DNA of 64,000 bases from an uncultured Muribaculaceae bacterium (GCA_910577355.1 CAJTMY010000001.1:69657-133656); one strand, 5' to 3'; numbered from the stretch's first letter, positions 29,130 through 39,920 are shown. The notes: generated by a model not told the origin, from the sequence alone. Made by a program: numbers and translations.

Positions 29130-30296
29130 TCATTTGGCCCCTTTGACACCGCCTTTGGTGCCTCCGCCCATGGCGAAGATATTCTGGGCGAACGACAGCG
29201 TCTTGCCTTCGAGTGCGCGGTGACGTTTCAATGCCAGACGCACCAGACGGTCGGTAAGCTGCTCGAATGTGACGCCGCCGGCCTCCCACAGGTAGTAGCT
29301 CAGCGACCCGGGGATGGTGTTGATTTCGTTCACATATACTTTCTTGGTGTCGTCGTCCATTATGAGGTCGACGCGGCTTACTCCGTGGCATCCGAGCACT
29401 CGGAACGTCTCACCGGCCAGGCGCCGGCATTCTGCCGCCACGTCTTCGGGGAGGTCGGCCGGGATTCGTTTCTGAGCCGCATGCATGCCGCCGCCCATAT
29501 ATTTGTCGCCATAACTCAGGATTTCTTCAGCCTTGATGGGCTCCTCAAGCACCGATGTCTCGAATTCGTCTGTATCGCCGAGTACCGAGCAGTTTATCTC
29601 GCGCAGGGCTGTGACCATGTGTTCGACTATGATGCGTGTCGAAAAGCGGGCTGCCTGATCGATACGTTCGATAAGCTGGGCACGGTCGTGTGCCGGTCCG
29701 ATACCGATCGACGACCCGAGATTGGCCGGCTTCACTATCACGGGATATCCGAGTGTGTCCTCCGCACGCTTTATCATGGCGTCGCGGTCGGCTGTCCATT
29801 GGCGGTCGGTCATCCACACGTAATCCACTACCGGGATGCCGTCGGCGCGCAGTATCATCTTCATGGTTATCTTGTCCATGCCGTTGGCCGACGACAGCGT
29901 GTCGCAGCCGGCATACGGGATGCCGATGGTCTCGAGCACGCCTTCAAACTTGCCGTCTTCCACATTGGTGCCGTGCAGCACAGGCAGCGCCACGTCGAGG
30001 GTGGCGTACACATCCTTGCCGAAAAGGGACTTCTTGGCGGTGTAGAGATTGAAGTCGCCGTATACCGGCTTCATGTACACCTCGGTAAGCTTTCCGATAA
30101 GTGCGGGCAGATTGCGGAAGTTGGATAAGGTGAGCAGATCGCGGCCGGTGTACCAATGGCCTTCTTTCGATATGTATATGGGGATTATCTCGTATTTGTC
30201 GGGATTGAAGGCGTTGATGGCTTGGTTGGCCGAGATTACTGAAATTTCGTGTTCGGTGGAACGTCCGCCGAAAAACACGCCTACGGTGGTTTTCAT
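29130..30296 (-). CDS. ddl: D-alanine--D-alanine ligase, DdlA/Van-ligase type
   Basis: ATP-grasp enzyme joining two D-amino acids for the peptidoglycan stem. The 388-residue product starts MKTTVGVFFGGRSTEHEISV, the first-ligand motif, and continues with VIVKPANLGSSIGI, the lid near ILSYGDKYMGGG, GVSRVDLIMDD and the metal/ATP motif VNEINTIPGSLSYYLWE. From memory, the housekeeping Bacteroides enzyme begins differently (MKRTIAIVAGGDTSE-like), so this may be a second, Gram-positive-style ligase. The lid keeps a K-Y pair (DKY), which argues against D-Ala-D-lactate specificity. It is the third gene after a hydrolase and a membrane MurF-like ligase (24-base gap). Confidence 0.85.
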   Translation of the reverse strand: MKTTVGVFFGGRSTEHEISVISANQAINAFNPDKYEIIPIYISKEGHWYTGRDLLTLSNFRNLPALIGKLTEVYMKPVYGDFNLYTAKKSLFGKDVYATLDVALPVLHGTNVEDGKFEGVLETIGIPYAGCDTLSSANGMDKITMKMILRADGIPVVDYVWMTDRQWTADRDAMIKRAEDTLGYPVIVKPANLGSSIGIGPAHDRAQLIERIDQAARFSTRIIVEHMVTALREINCSVLGDTDEFETSVLEEPIKAEEILSYGDKYMGGGMHAAQKRIPADLPEDVAAECRRLAGETFRVLGCHGVSRVDLIMDDDTKKVYVNEINTIPGSLSYYLWEAGGVTFEQLTDRLVRLALKRHRALEGKTLSFAQNIFAMGGGTKGGVKGAK

Positions 30297-30320
30297 CTTG
30301 TGGCTGTTACTTATGTACTG

Positions 30321-31922
30321 TTACTTGAATGTGTCCGGAAGGTCGTTTTCGTAAAGAACAGTATCGCCCTTGGCGGCTATCCGGGATAATATGCTTTGTG
30401 CGTCGGCAAATGTGTCTGCCGTATGCAATGATTCTTCTTTTATCTTGCCTGTGGAGCGTATGCCTTCGGTGATTGCGTCGCGGTTGTATTTGCCTACAAT
30501 TATGGCTACGTCGGTATTTAGCCCTATTGTCTCGCCGAAGCGGCGGTTGAGCTCGTATTGCTCGATCCCGAGTTCTATCATGCCGGGTGTTATCACTATG
30601 CGTTTGCCTCCTTGCATCGATCCGAGAACTTCGAGCGCCATGCGCGAGCCTACGGGATTGGAGTTGAAGGCATCATCGAGTATGGTTATGCCTCCGGGTA
30701 TACGTTTTATCGACAGACGGTGTTCTACCGGCTCTATGGCTGCCACTGCCGATGCTATCTTGCTGTCGGGCACGCCAAGCTGATGAGCCGCGACAACGGC
30801 GGCCAGCAGATCGCTCACGTTGCACTCGCCCATCAGTCGTGTGCGCAGCGGCAGGGTGTATCCGTCGGGGCCGCACACGGTGAAGGTCGTGCCTTCGGGC
30901 GAATATACCACATCAGATGCGTGGTAATCGGTACCGGTGGCCCGGATGCCGTACCTCAGGCATCGGGTATTGTCCACCGGGCGGTCGGCTATCTTGTCGA
31001 AGTCGTCGTTGACTATCGCGATACCGTCGGCCGGCAGTGCGTCGGCCAGTTCGAATTTAGCCGCCTGCACGTTGTCGATGGTCTTGAACGACTCAAGGTG
31101 CTGCGGCCCCACTGCCGTTATGATACCTATGGACGGATGCACCAGATCGCAGATTTCCTTTATGTCGCCGCGGCTCTTGGCTCCCATTTCCACGATGAAT
31201 ACCTCGTTGTATGGCTTCAGCAGCTCGCGTACGGTGCGCACCACTCCCAATGTGGTGTTGTAGCTCCCCGGGGTCATCAGCGTGTCGTACTGCTCGCTGA
31301 GGATACGGTGCAGATAATGCTTGGTGCTGGTCTTGCCGTATGAGCCGGTAATGCCTATGATTTTCAGATCGGGCATCGAGCGCAGACGCGCAGCGGCATC
31401 ATTGTAATAATGTTTCGATATGGCTTTTTCCACCGGCTTTAGCAGAAAGTTGGCGGCTGTTATGACAACGTGCGATATGCAGTAGCAGCCGAGCACCGCC
31501 ACCGATATCACATAAAGAACCGTCGGTGTCGGCGCGTGTATGGCAAAGAGTGTGTATGCCGTCGATAAGGCGATGCAAAGCAATATCGCCACGGCATATA
31601 TGCGAGTGCTGCGCGCTGTCCATACCAGCGGCTTCTTGTACTTGTACCGCCACAGGCTCCATGTGCCGGCAGCGCCGTAGATGAGAAACAGGATGAGCGA
31701 TATGAGAGGATGGCTCAGCGATGACAGGGCTATGAACCATATGGCCATACCGATAAGCCGTCGGATAGATGTGCTGTCCTGCGACTCCTTGAGCCATCCG
31801 CGGTAGCGCGAGGGCCGGTAGGAATTCTGCTGGAACATCATAAGGTCGCGTTTCAGTTCGAGCAGCAGATTGGCTGTGAGCATCACGAGCGCTACGGAGG
31901 CAAGTATTATATGTAAAGTCAT
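30321..31922 (-). CDS. Membrane-anchored MurF-like Mur ligase
   Basis: A 533-residue protein with two parts. Residues 1-165 hold about four or five membrane helices (around 3-20, 55-85, 107-127 and 133-160). Residues 185-533 are a Mur ligase: P-loop GSYGKTST at 193-200, EMGAKSRGDIKEICDLV, AVGPQHLESF, the AKFELAD segment, and a C-terminal domain with DDAFNSNPVGS, as in MurF (UDP-MurNAc-tripeptide:D-Ala-D-Ala ligase). Ordinary MurF is soluble. The window has a second MurF fused to alanine racemase (39921-42275), so this copy is likely specialised. It is preceded by 9 bases by a hydrolase gene and followed by ddl. The pairing with ddl supports a D-Ala-D-X dipeptide substrate; the membrane tether is unexplained. 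Confidence 0.8.
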   Translation of the reverse strand: MTLHIILASVALVMLTANLLLELKRDLMMFQQNSYRPSRYRGWLKESQDSTSIRRLIGMAIWFIALSSLSHPLISLILFLIYGAAGTWSLWRYKYKKPLVWTARSTRIYAVAILLCIALSTAYTLFAIHAPTPTVLYVISVAVLGCYCISHVVITAANFLLKPVEKAISKHYYNDAAARLRSMPDLKIIGITGSYGKTSTKHYLHRILSEQYDTLMTPGSYNTTLGVVRTVRELLKPYNEVFIVEMGAKSRGDIKEICDLVHPSIGIITAVGPQHLESFKTIDNVQAAKFELADALPADGIAIVNDDFDKIADRPVDNTRCLRYGIRATGTDYHASDVVYSPEGTTFTVCGPDGYTLPLRTRLMGECNVSDLLAAVVAAHQLGVPDSKIASAVAAIEPVEHRLSIKRIPGGITILDDAFNSNPVGSRMALEVLGSMQGGKRIVITPGMIELGIEQYELNRRFGETIGLNTDVAIIVGKYNRDAITEGIRSTGKIKEESLHTADTFADAQSILSRIAAKGDTVLYENDLPDTFK

Positions 31923-31931
31923 AGTGGAATA

Positions 31932-32702
31932 TTATTTGGATTCCGATAAAATGAATCGGCGGAAAGCGGCCGCCGACTGGTACGGGTTGTCAACGAAGCT
32001 GAAATGCCCGGCGCCGGGAAATGACACCAGACCGGCATTGGGTATCAACTTCTGCATTATGCGGGCATCCCGCATCGGAGTGGCGGTATCGTCCTCGCCC
32101 CATATCAGCAGGGTGGGGGCTGTGATCAGGGGCATGTACTCGCGTAGGTCGGTATTGACTACTTTCACCATCACACGGCGCATCGCGGGCGAGCAGCGGT
32201 TGTAGTCATATGAGCCTCTGCGCGAGCGCATCTGCTCGATTATCTCCGCTGCACGTTTTCGGCCGACGATGTTTGGATACAGCCACTTGGCAAACTTGAA
32301 GCTGTATACTTTCAGATAATATTTCATAGAGCGACGAGGTTTCACTCCCGCCGCGTCCACCAATACGAGCTTGGACACAGGGTTGCGCGACGAGTACAAT
32401 ATGGCGATACGGCCTCCGAACGAATGTCCGAGTATTATCGGATTGCTGATGCCGAGAATTCCTGCAAATTCCTCAAGCATCTCCACATATTCCTCCACTC
32501 CCCACTCGGCCGGCGGTTCTTCGGATTTGCCGAAGCCGGGAAGGTCGATGTTGAACACCTCGTGATGCTCGGCCGATACTCTTTCGAATAGCCCCAAAGT
32601 GCTGCTGTCGCAGCCCCACCCGTGCATAAGTATCACCGGGTCGCCGCTGCCTGTGCGACGATAATTTATCTTTATTCCCTTAACGGTAACCGTATTGTCC
32701 AT
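31932..32702 (-). CDS. Alpha/beta hydrolase
   Basis: A 256-residue single-domain hydrolase without a signal peptide. HGWGCDSSTL near 27 supplies the oxyanion hole, GHSFGG at 92-97 holds the nucleophile Ser94, WGEDDTATP near 205 the acid, and GAGHFSF near 235 the histidine. The cap has basic helices (KRAAEIIEQMRSRRGSYDYNR). The substrate is unknown. It leads the three-gene run with the MurF-like ligase and ddl (9-base gap), so a role on peptidoglycan precursors or their lipid carriers is possible but unproven. A TAACTTTG box lies 22 bases upstream at 32725-32732. Confidence 0.85.
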   Translation of the reverse strand: MDNTVTVKGIKINYRRTGSGDPVILMHGWGCDSSTLGLFERVSAEHHEVFNIDLPGFGKSEEPPAEWGVEEYVEMLEEFAGILGISNPIILGHSFGGRIAILYSSRNPVSKLVLVDAAGVKPRRSMKYYLKVYSFKFAKWLYPNIVGRKRAAEIIEQMRSRRGSYDYNRCSPAMRRVMVKVVNTDLREYMPLITAPTLLIWGEDDTATPMRDARIMQKLIPNAGLVSFPGAGHFSFVDNPYQSAAAFRRFILSESK

Positions 32703-32724
32703 CGTGCAATGTATGTTAGGACTG

Positions 32725-32732
32725 CAAAGTTA
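32725..32732 (-). promoter_or_regulatory. Putative promoter of the hydrolase-MurF-ddl operon, -7 box
   Basis: Minus-strand TAACTTTG, exact TAnnTTTG match, 22 bases before the start at 32702. No clear -33 box. Confidence 0.45.
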
Positions 32733-32816
32733 CGAAAAAAAATGTAATCTTGCGTGCCGAATAAGCTGTGCATCCCCTTTTTTGTTTTAAAATGCATCCG
32801 TGTGCATATTTTTTTG

Positions 32817-32824
32817 TAACTTTG
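32817..32824 (+). promoter_or_regulatory. Putative typA operon promoter, -7 box
   Basis: TAACTTTG, 25 bases before the typA ATG at 32850. No TTTG at the expected distance. It is divergent from the hydrolase promoter about 90 bases away. Confidence 0.45.
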
Positions 32825-32849
32825 CGCCCGAAAAACAGTCCAATAGCGT

Positions 32850-34646
<1,797 letters not shown>

Positions 34647-34650
34647 TGAT

Positions 34651-35502
34651 ATGCCTATGACGCCCTTCACACTCAATATCAAAGGAAAACTGCATGAGTA
34701 TACCCGTCCGCTCGTGATGGGTATACTCAATGCCACTCCCGATTCGTTCTACGCCGGTTCGCGCGCGCAGAGCGATGCGGCGATTGCCGCCCGCGCTGCC
34801 CGTCTTGCCGCCGAAGGCGCCGACATTATCGACATCGGGGCATTCTCCACACGCCCCGGTGCCTCGGAAGTGAGTACCGACGACGAGTGCCGTCGGCTGT
34901 GCAATGCCGTCCGAATAGTACGCAGCACCGTTGGCGAGGCCATGCCGCTGTCGGTCGACACATTCCGTGCATCGGTGGCACGCGCCGCCGTAGAGGACTG
35001 CGGCGCCGACATAATCAACGACGTGTCGGGCGGCAACCTCGATCCCGACATGTTCGATACTGTTGCCGCACTTCGCGTGCCATACATACTCATGCACATG
35101 CGTGGCACCGTGGCCGACATGATGGAATACACCAATTACGAGGACGTCACCCGCGATGTCCTTTCAGAGCTCGGCGACCGACTGCAACAGCTCGCTCTGC
35201 TCGGCGTGAACGATGTGATAGTCGACCCCGGATTCGGTTTCAGCAAGACACTCGAACAGAATTACCGCTTGCTGCACGATCTTAAACTGTTCGGCCTGCT
35301 CCATCGCCCTATCCTTGTCGGCGTGTCGCGCAAGTCGATGATCACCCGTCTGCTCGGCATAGGCGCCGACGATGCCCTCAACGGCACCACTGTCATAAAT
35401 ACCCTCGCTCTCGACCGCGGAGCCTCAATCCTCCGCGTGCACGACGTTGCCGCCGCACGTCAGGCCGTTGACATATACATGGCTGCCGAAACCAACAGAT
35501 AA
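34651..35502 (+). CDS. folP: Dihydropteroate synthase
   Basis: Condenses p-aminobenzoate with hydroxymethyl-dihydropterin pyrophosphate in folate synthesis; the target of sulfonamides. The 283-residue product has the diphosphate-binding GILNATPDSF near 24-33, DIGAFSTRPGA near 60, SVDTF near 100, DCGADIINDVSGG near 112-125, DPGFGFSKT near 195 and GVSRKS near 225, all standard. The ATG at 34651 (MPMTPF) is 4 bases after the typA stop; a second ATG two codons later is possible. It is followed by cdaA after 24 bases. Confidence 0.96.
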   Translation: MPMTPFTLNIKGKLHEYTRPLVMGILNATPDSFYAGSRAQSDAAIAARAARLAAEGADIIDIGAFSTRPGASEVSTDDECRRLCNAVRIVRSTVGEAMPLSVDTFRASVARAAVEDCGADIINDVSGGNLDPDMFDTVAALRVPYILMHMRGTVADMMEYTNYEDVTRDVLSELGDRLQQLALLGVNDVIVDPGFGFSKTLEQNYRLLHDLKLFGLLHRPILVGVSRKSMITRLLGIGADDALNGTTVINTLALDRGASILRVHDVAAARQAVDIYMAAETNR

Positions 35503-35526
35503 CCACACCTTAAATCTCCTCTCGCC

Positions 35527-36306
35527 GTGCCTACATTCGGAATCAAAGACATAATAGACATCCTCCTGGTCGCAACACTCCTCTACTATATCTACAAACT
35601 GATGAAGGAGTCAGGCACCATCAACATCTTCTACGGCGTGATGGCTTTCATCGTGGTGTGGATCGTAGCGTCGGAGGTCTTTGCGATGCGCCTTATAGGC
35701 ACGATACTCGACAAGTTCATGAGCATAGGCCTGCTTATACTTGTCATCCTTTTTCAGGATCAGATAAAGCGCTTCCTTGTTGAGCTAGGCTCACACCGCC
35801 GGTGGCGTTTTCTCGCCAACCTGTTCCACCACCACAAAGCCGCCGACATGGCCGCTACATCGTGGGTTATGCCCGTGGTATATGCATGCATGGCCATGTC
35901 CAAGACCAAGACGGGTGCCCTGATAGTGATAGAGCAGTCGATACCCCTCGACAACTATGAGAAGACCGGCGACATCATCGACGCCAATATCAATACACGC
36001 CTTATAGAGAATATCTTTTTCAAAAACTCTCCGCTCCACGACGGTGCCCTTATACTCGCTCACGGACGCCTTATGTCGGCCGGCTGCATACTGCCGGTAA
36101 GCCACGACAGCTCTCTTCCACGCTATATGGGCCTGCGCCACCGTTCGGCACTCGGCATAGCCCAGGCCACCGATGCTGTGGCCGTTGTCGTGTCGGAGGA
36201 GACAGGAAACATATCCATCGCACATCGCGGCAGGCTTTCCACACGGCTCAGTTCCACCGAGCTCGAGCACAGGCTCAACGCCATCGCAATGCTCCCCCGC
36301 AAGTAA
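35527..36306 (+). CDS. cdaA: Diadenylate cyclase CdaA (c-di-AMP synthase)
   Basis: Makes cyclic di-AMP from two ATP. The 259-residue membrane protein has three N-terminal helices (around 8-25, 32-52 and 62-80), a short coiled stretch, then the DAC domain with DGA at 172-174 (NSPLHDGALIL) and RHR at 204-206 (GLRHRSALG), the two catalytic motifs. The start is GTG at 35527; no ATG fits. CdaA in Firmicutes is linked to cell-wall genes, while here and in other Bacteroidota it follows folP. Two hairpins follow the gene (36327-36359 and 36399-36431). Confidence 0.95.
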   Translation: MPTFGIKDIIDILLVATLLYYIYKLMKESGTINIFYGVMAFIVVWIVASEVFAMRLIGTILDKFMSIGLLILVILFQDQIKRFLVELGSHRRWRFLANLFHHHKAADMAATSWVMPVVYACMAMSKTKTGALIVIEQSIPLDNYEKTGDIIDANINTRLIENIFFKNSPLHDGALILAHGRLMSAGCILPVSHDSSLPRYMGLRHRSALGIAQATDAVAVVVSEETGNISIAHRGRLSTRLSSTELEHRLNAIAMLPRK

Positions 36307-36326
36307 TCCAATGCCGTATAAAACCC

Positions 36327-36359
36327 AACGTGGCGACTGCCTCACGGCGCCGCCACGTT
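36327..36359 (+). terminator. Hairpin after cdaA
   Basis: AACGTGGCG (36327-36335) pairs with CGCCACGTT (36351-36359) over a 15-base loop, 20 bases after the cdaA stop. No T-run follows. Confidence 0.5.
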
Positions 36360-36398
36360 AGATATAAACCAATCATTAATCACATTCTGTATATACAA

Positions 36399-36431
36399 CA
36401 CCGGCCCGTGAATTTGGTTCACGGGCCGGTG
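36399..36431. terminator. Bidirectional terminator between cdaA and the DUF4925-like gene
   Basis: A 14-base perfect stem (CACCGGCCCGTGAA with its complement, loop TTTGG) followed on the plus strand by AAGTTTTTT. It separates two converging genes. Confidence 0.85.
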
Positions 36432-36453
36432 AAGTTTTTTCGGATTTCTTCAA

Positions 36454-37710
36454 TTATTTGTAGAGATTGATGCCGAGCTCGATCTGCGAGGTGCCGTCTA
36501 TTATGGCGGGGAGAGATTTGAGGATGCCGGGAAGCATCGATGCCATATATCCCATATTGGGATCCTGTGATGCGGCCTCGACGATAGTGTTGATTATCTC
36601 ATCGTCGGTGAAGATCGGCGACACGGTTTTGAGAATCGGGAGCAAGGTCTCGGTGCCGAGATAGAAGCTTACAGCGTTCTCGTCTGTGTCGTATATCGGT
36701 GTGTATGTACCGTCCTCATTAAGGTCAAGTTTTTCGATGCGTGCGCCATGAACTACAGGCACACCGTTGGCAAGCATGGGCACTACGTTGGTCACGAGGC
36801 CTTCAAGAAGGGCGTTGAGATCAATGGAACGGCTCTTGGAGGCTGCCTTCATGGTGGTGGCTATGATAGCCTGAGGGTCAAGGAACAGGAGCAGGGTTTT
36901 ATCATCCTTCACTACGTAGCGGGCGAGACCTTTTGCCGATTCCTTCACAGGCATGCCTTCAACTGCGGTATCGGCATATTTGGCTGTCACACTGCCATCC
37001 TCACCGAGGGTAACGCTTTTGAGAACTTCGGGCAACATTGCGGCTACGGGTACGGTGGTTTCGCCAAATTCGATCATCGGTATCGCAAGTGTCATGTTGA
37101 TGATGGCGTTCATATCCATACTAAAGCCCGGGTAGAGTTCGATGCCTTTGTTCGATACCCAATATGCACGAAGTTCGTTGAATGCGTTATTCTCAAATGC
37201 GTGTGTGGTATATGTGCCGGCCATCGAAGTGTTCTTGAGCTTGATGTCGCTGAGATTGAGAGTCATGGCATCCTTTGTCACTTCACCTGCATAGGCAAAT
37301 GTGCAGTATTCTGTATCGCCGTTGCCTGTGAAGGTCGACTTGTCGGCATCACCGGCGAGTGTCACCTTGATGCTTGCCTCGGCCGACCCGGGGATCACGC
37401 ACGAAGTGGGGAAAGCGAGAGCCGCCTCGGCTTTCGACACAGCGGTCATGTCGGGTATGAGTGAGGAGATATCAAGAGCCTGACCTTTCAGAGTAAGGGT
37501 GGCGGTACCGTCGGTCGCGGGGGTGAACTCCACATCCTGCCCGAGTGTGGCGGTGCCGTCGATATTGAGGGTGAGGTCTGTGCCTGCAGAGTAGGTCTTG
37601 GCCTCGAGTTCGCTGCCCGGAACGATGGGCCCGTCTTTCTCATCGCTGCACGATGTAAACATGCTCACAGCGCCGATAAGAGCGAGAGCTAAAGCAAAAT
37701 GTTTTTTCAT
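36454..37710 (-). CDS. DUF4925-like surface or periplasmic lipoprotein
   Basis: A 418-residue lipoprotein: MKKHFALALALIGAVSMFTSC with the lipobox cysteine at residue 21, followed by SDEKDGP, an acidic stretch of the kind that marks lipoprotein export to the surface in Bacteroidota. The mature part begins with a beta-rich domain (TLNIDGTATLGQDVEF). It continues with long amphipathic segments and a helical region containing KSRSIDLNALLEGLVTNVVPML. The overall layout recalls DUF4925 proteins, but I am not certain of the family. Function unknown. It has its own promoter and is divergent from the PCMD gene. Confidence 0.6.
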   Translation of the reverse strand: MKKHFALALALIGAVSMFTSCSDEKDGPIVPGSELEAKTYSAGTDLTLNIDGTATLGQDVEFTPATDGTATLTLKGQALDISSLIPDMTAVSKAEAALAFPTSCVIPGSAEASIKVTLAGDADKSTFTGNGDTEYCTFAYAGEVTKDAMTLNLSDIKLKNTSMAGTYTTHAFENNAFNELRAYWVSNKGIELYPGFSMDMNAIINMTLAIPMIEFGETTVPVAAMLPEVLKSVTLGEDGSVTAKYADTAVEGMPVKESAKGLARYVVKDDKTLLLFLDPQAIIATTMKAASKSRSIDLNALLEGLVTNVVPMLANGVPVVHGARIEKLDLNEDGTYTPIYDTDENAVSFYLGTETLLPILKTVSPIFTDDEIINTIVEAASQDPNMGYMASMLPGILKSLPAIIDGTSQIELGINLYK

Positions 37711-37788
37711 TGCTTGTCAACTTTGATATGATTAGTAAAAAATGATTCTATGAATAATTAGAATGTCCGTATGTCTTCTTTGTCGGTG

Positions 37789-37820
37789 CAAAGGTAAGCA
37801 TAAAACGTAGAACTTACAAG
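37789..37820 (-). promoter_or_regulatory. Promoter of the DUF4925-like lipoprotein gene
   Basis: Minus strand: CTTG (37817-37820), 20 bases, TACCTTTG (37789-37796). The -7 box is perfect and the -33 box has one mismatch. The leader would be about 72 nt. Confidence 0.6.
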
Positions 37821-37924
37821 AAAATCATGCCAATTTAGTATCCCGTATTTCGTATTTTTATTCATTTTTTCTGTCTTTCTTTCATTTTATAATGCTTTTG
37901 CATAATTGGCTCCGTATTATTTCG

Positions 37925-37932
37925 TATCTTTG
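37925..37932 (+). promoter_or_regulatory. Putative promoter of the PCMD gene, -7 box
   Basis: TATCTTTG, 57 bases before the ATG at 37989. A TTTG at 37897-37900 is 24 bases upstream, slightly too far. Confidence 0.4.
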
Positions 37933-37988
37933 TCGAAATAATCAGTAACGATATCTTCTGGATATATCACATTTTAGCGACTACTTCT

Positions 37989-39128
37989 ATGACAATCAAG
38001 CATATATTTGCTTTTTTAACGGCTTTGGCACTAATCACCGCAACATCGTGTATAAGAGAAGAGCCACTCAATGCCGAGTGCGACATTCTGGCTGTGACGT
38101 TGCCCGGCAACGTACTGAACAGACAGCCGGTGATCGAGAATAATAAAGTTACACTGATCGTACGCAACGATGTGTCGCTTTTGCAGCCCCTCGCACCCGA
38201 GTTTGCTCTTACACCGGGCGCCACCATTGAGCCTCCAAGCGGTACACCGCTCAACTTTCTTATGCCCCAGACATATACCGTGACATCGCAGGACGGTCTG
38301 TGGCACAAGACATACACAGTGGAGGTGCAGAAAAACAATGCTATTAATCTGGCCTATAATTTTGAGAATGTGCGGCAGATATCGGCTCTTGCAGGTATGT
38401 GCAGCTATGATGAATTCTATGAAATCGGTCCCGGCGGTAAGGAAACAATGGTATGGGCCAGTGCCAATTCGGCATATGCACTCTCGTTGCAGGCCACTAC
38501 TCCGGCCACTTTCCCCACTTATCAGGCCGATGGCGGTATTGATGGCAAGTGCGCTGTGCTCACAACACGTTCGACCGGGGCATGGGGCTCACGTCTTAAG
38601 AAGCCGATTGCGGCCGGAAACCTTTTCATAGGCACTTTTGACAGTTCGAGCGCTGTGGCTCAACCGCTGAAAGCCACGCACTTCGGCACACCTTTCTATA
38701 ACGAGCCGGTGTCGTTCAGCGGTTATTACAAGTACAAGCCCGGAGAGACATATTGTGAAACCGACAAGGACGGCAACTTTAATCCGGTGCCGGGCAAGAC
38801 CGACATGTTCAACCTCTATCTGGTATTTTACGAGACAACTCCCGATCTGCAATGGCTCGACGGCTCCAACGTGCTCGACCGTGACAACCCCAACATCATC
38901 GGCTCGGCCGAGATCCCCGACCGTCATGCGAGCGATGAATGGGTGGAATTCTCTGTCCCGTTCGTCTTGTGGCCCGGCAAGACCATAGATGCGAAGAAAC
39001 TTGAGGAGGGCATGTACAACGTGGCCGTGGTGATGAGTTCGAGTCAGGACGGCGACTATTTCGCAGGTGCTGTCGGCAGCACCCTCAAGGTCGACGAGCT
39101 GCTTATAACTTGTAAAACTCAAAACTGA
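37989..39128 (+). CDS. PCMD-domain surface lipoprotein
   Basis: A 379-residue lipoprotein with lipobox cysteine at residue 21 (LALITATSCIREEPLN). Residues 25-115 form a beta-sandwich of the surface-glycan protein type (CDILAVTLPGNV...YTVTSQDGLWHKTYTVEVQ). The rest fits the PCMD family (putative carbohydrate metabolism domain): GAWGSRLKKPIAAGNLFIGTF near 205, FSGYYKYKPGE near 255, WVEFSVPF and SSSQDGDYFAGAVGSTLKVDEL near the C-terminus. The role is probably surface glycan handling or adhesion; no catalytic residues are known. The downstream barrel gene begins 7 bases after the stop, so they form a pair. Confidence 0.85.
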   Translation: MTIKHIFAFLTALALITATSCIREEPLNAECDILAVTLPGNVLNRQPVIENNKVTLIVRNDVSLLQPLAPEFALTPGATIEPPSGTPLNFLMPQTYTVTSQDGLWHKTYTVEVQKNNAINLAYNFENVRQISALAGMCSYDEFYEIGPGGKETMVWASANSAYALSLQATTPATFPTYQADGGIDGKCAVLTTRSTGAWGSRLKKPIAAGNLFIGTFDSSSAVAQPLKATHFGTPFYNEPVSFSGYYKYKPGETYCETDKDGNFNPVPGKTDMFNLYLVFYETTPDLQWLDGSNVLDRDNPNIIGSAEIPDRHASDEWVEFSVPFVLWPGKTIDAKKLEEGMYNVAVVMSSSQDGDYFAGAVGSTLKVDELLITCKTQN

Positions 39129-39135
39129 TAAAACG

Positions 39136-39918
39136 ATGAAATCAACATCATACAGAATATTTGTCACAGCCATGCTTATGTTGGCTGCATGCACCGGCTT
39201 ATCGGCCCAGCGCAACAGCATACATGAGAAAATAACAAATCTCGGCATCGAATTTGAAGTAAATGCCGGCACAAGCCTCGGAGGAGCCACGCCGTTGCCG
39301 CTTCCGGCAGAGATCCGTCACATCGATTCATACAATCCCGACCTCGACCTGCAGCTCGGACTTCGAGTAGCTAAATGGATCGATCCGCAACGTAAATGGG
39401 GCGTCGCCGTGGGCGTCCGTCTTGAGACACGCGGCATGAAAACCAAAGCTACGGTAAAGAACTACGGCATGGAGATTCTCGATAACGGCAAGAAACTCAG
39501 CGGCCGTTGGACCGGCACCGTGCAGACAAAGTATCATTCGCAGCAGCTTGTAATCCCCATTACAGCCGAATATCGTGTGCACAGACGTCTTAAAGTCAAT
39601 CTCGGCCCTTATATGGCATTCGCTTTCAGCAACGACTTTGACGGATATGTCTACGACGGCTATCTGCGCGAGGGAGACCCTACGGGCGACAAGTATGTGT
39701 TTGACGGCGATTCACGGGCATCATACGACTTCGGCAACGAACTGCGTCATTTCCAATGGGGTATGCGCGGCGGCGTATCATGGACTGCCTACAGGCATCT
39801 TGTGGTTAACGCTGATCTTACATGGGGATGCAACAACATCTTCAAGTCATCATTCAAGACTGTGAATTTCAGCCTATATCCAATATACCTCAACGTGGGC
39901 TTCGGCTATATATTCTGA
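39136..39918 (+). CDS. Outer-membrane beta-barrel protein (PorT-like fold)
   Basis: A 260-residue exported protein. The signal peptide ends near GLSAQ (residue 25). Strand-like segments follow: FEVNAGTSLGG, LQLGLRVAKWI, WGVAVGVRLETRG, QLVIPITAEYRV, KVNLGPYMAFAF, WGMRGGVSWTAY and a terminal IYLNVGFGYIF with aromatic end. This matches the outer-membrane beta-barrel family related to PorT, but the length and context do not prove a T9SS role. It is paired with the PCMD lipoprotein and probably forms a surface complex with it. Its stop is 2 bases from the end of the converging murF-alr gene, with no terminator between. Confidence 0.8.
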   Translation: MKSTSYRIFVTAMLMLAACTGLSAQRNSIHEKITNLGIEFEVNAGTSLGGATPLPLPAEIRHIDSYNPDLDLQLGLRVAKWIDPQRKWGVAVGVRLETRGMKTKATVKNYGMEILDNGKKLSGRWTGTVQTKYHSQQLVIPITAEYRVHRRLKVNLGPYMAFAFSNDFDGYVYDGYLREGDPTGDKYVFDGDSRASYDFGNELRHFQWGMRGGVSWTAYRHLVVNADLTWGCNNIFKSSFKTVNFSLYPIYLNVGFGYIF

Positions 39919-39920
39919 TA

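Larger units (their letters stand above)
37711..37988. other. Divergent intergenic region
   Basis: 278 bases, AT-rich, without a gene. It contains a minus-strand promoter (37789-37820) and a plus-strand -7 box (37925-37932). Nothing else was recognised. Confidence 0.6.

Noticed and set aside
39136..39918. Calling the barrel gene porT
   Set aside because: The fold is similar, but the length, partner (PCMD lipoprotein) and sequence do not support that specific T9SS component.
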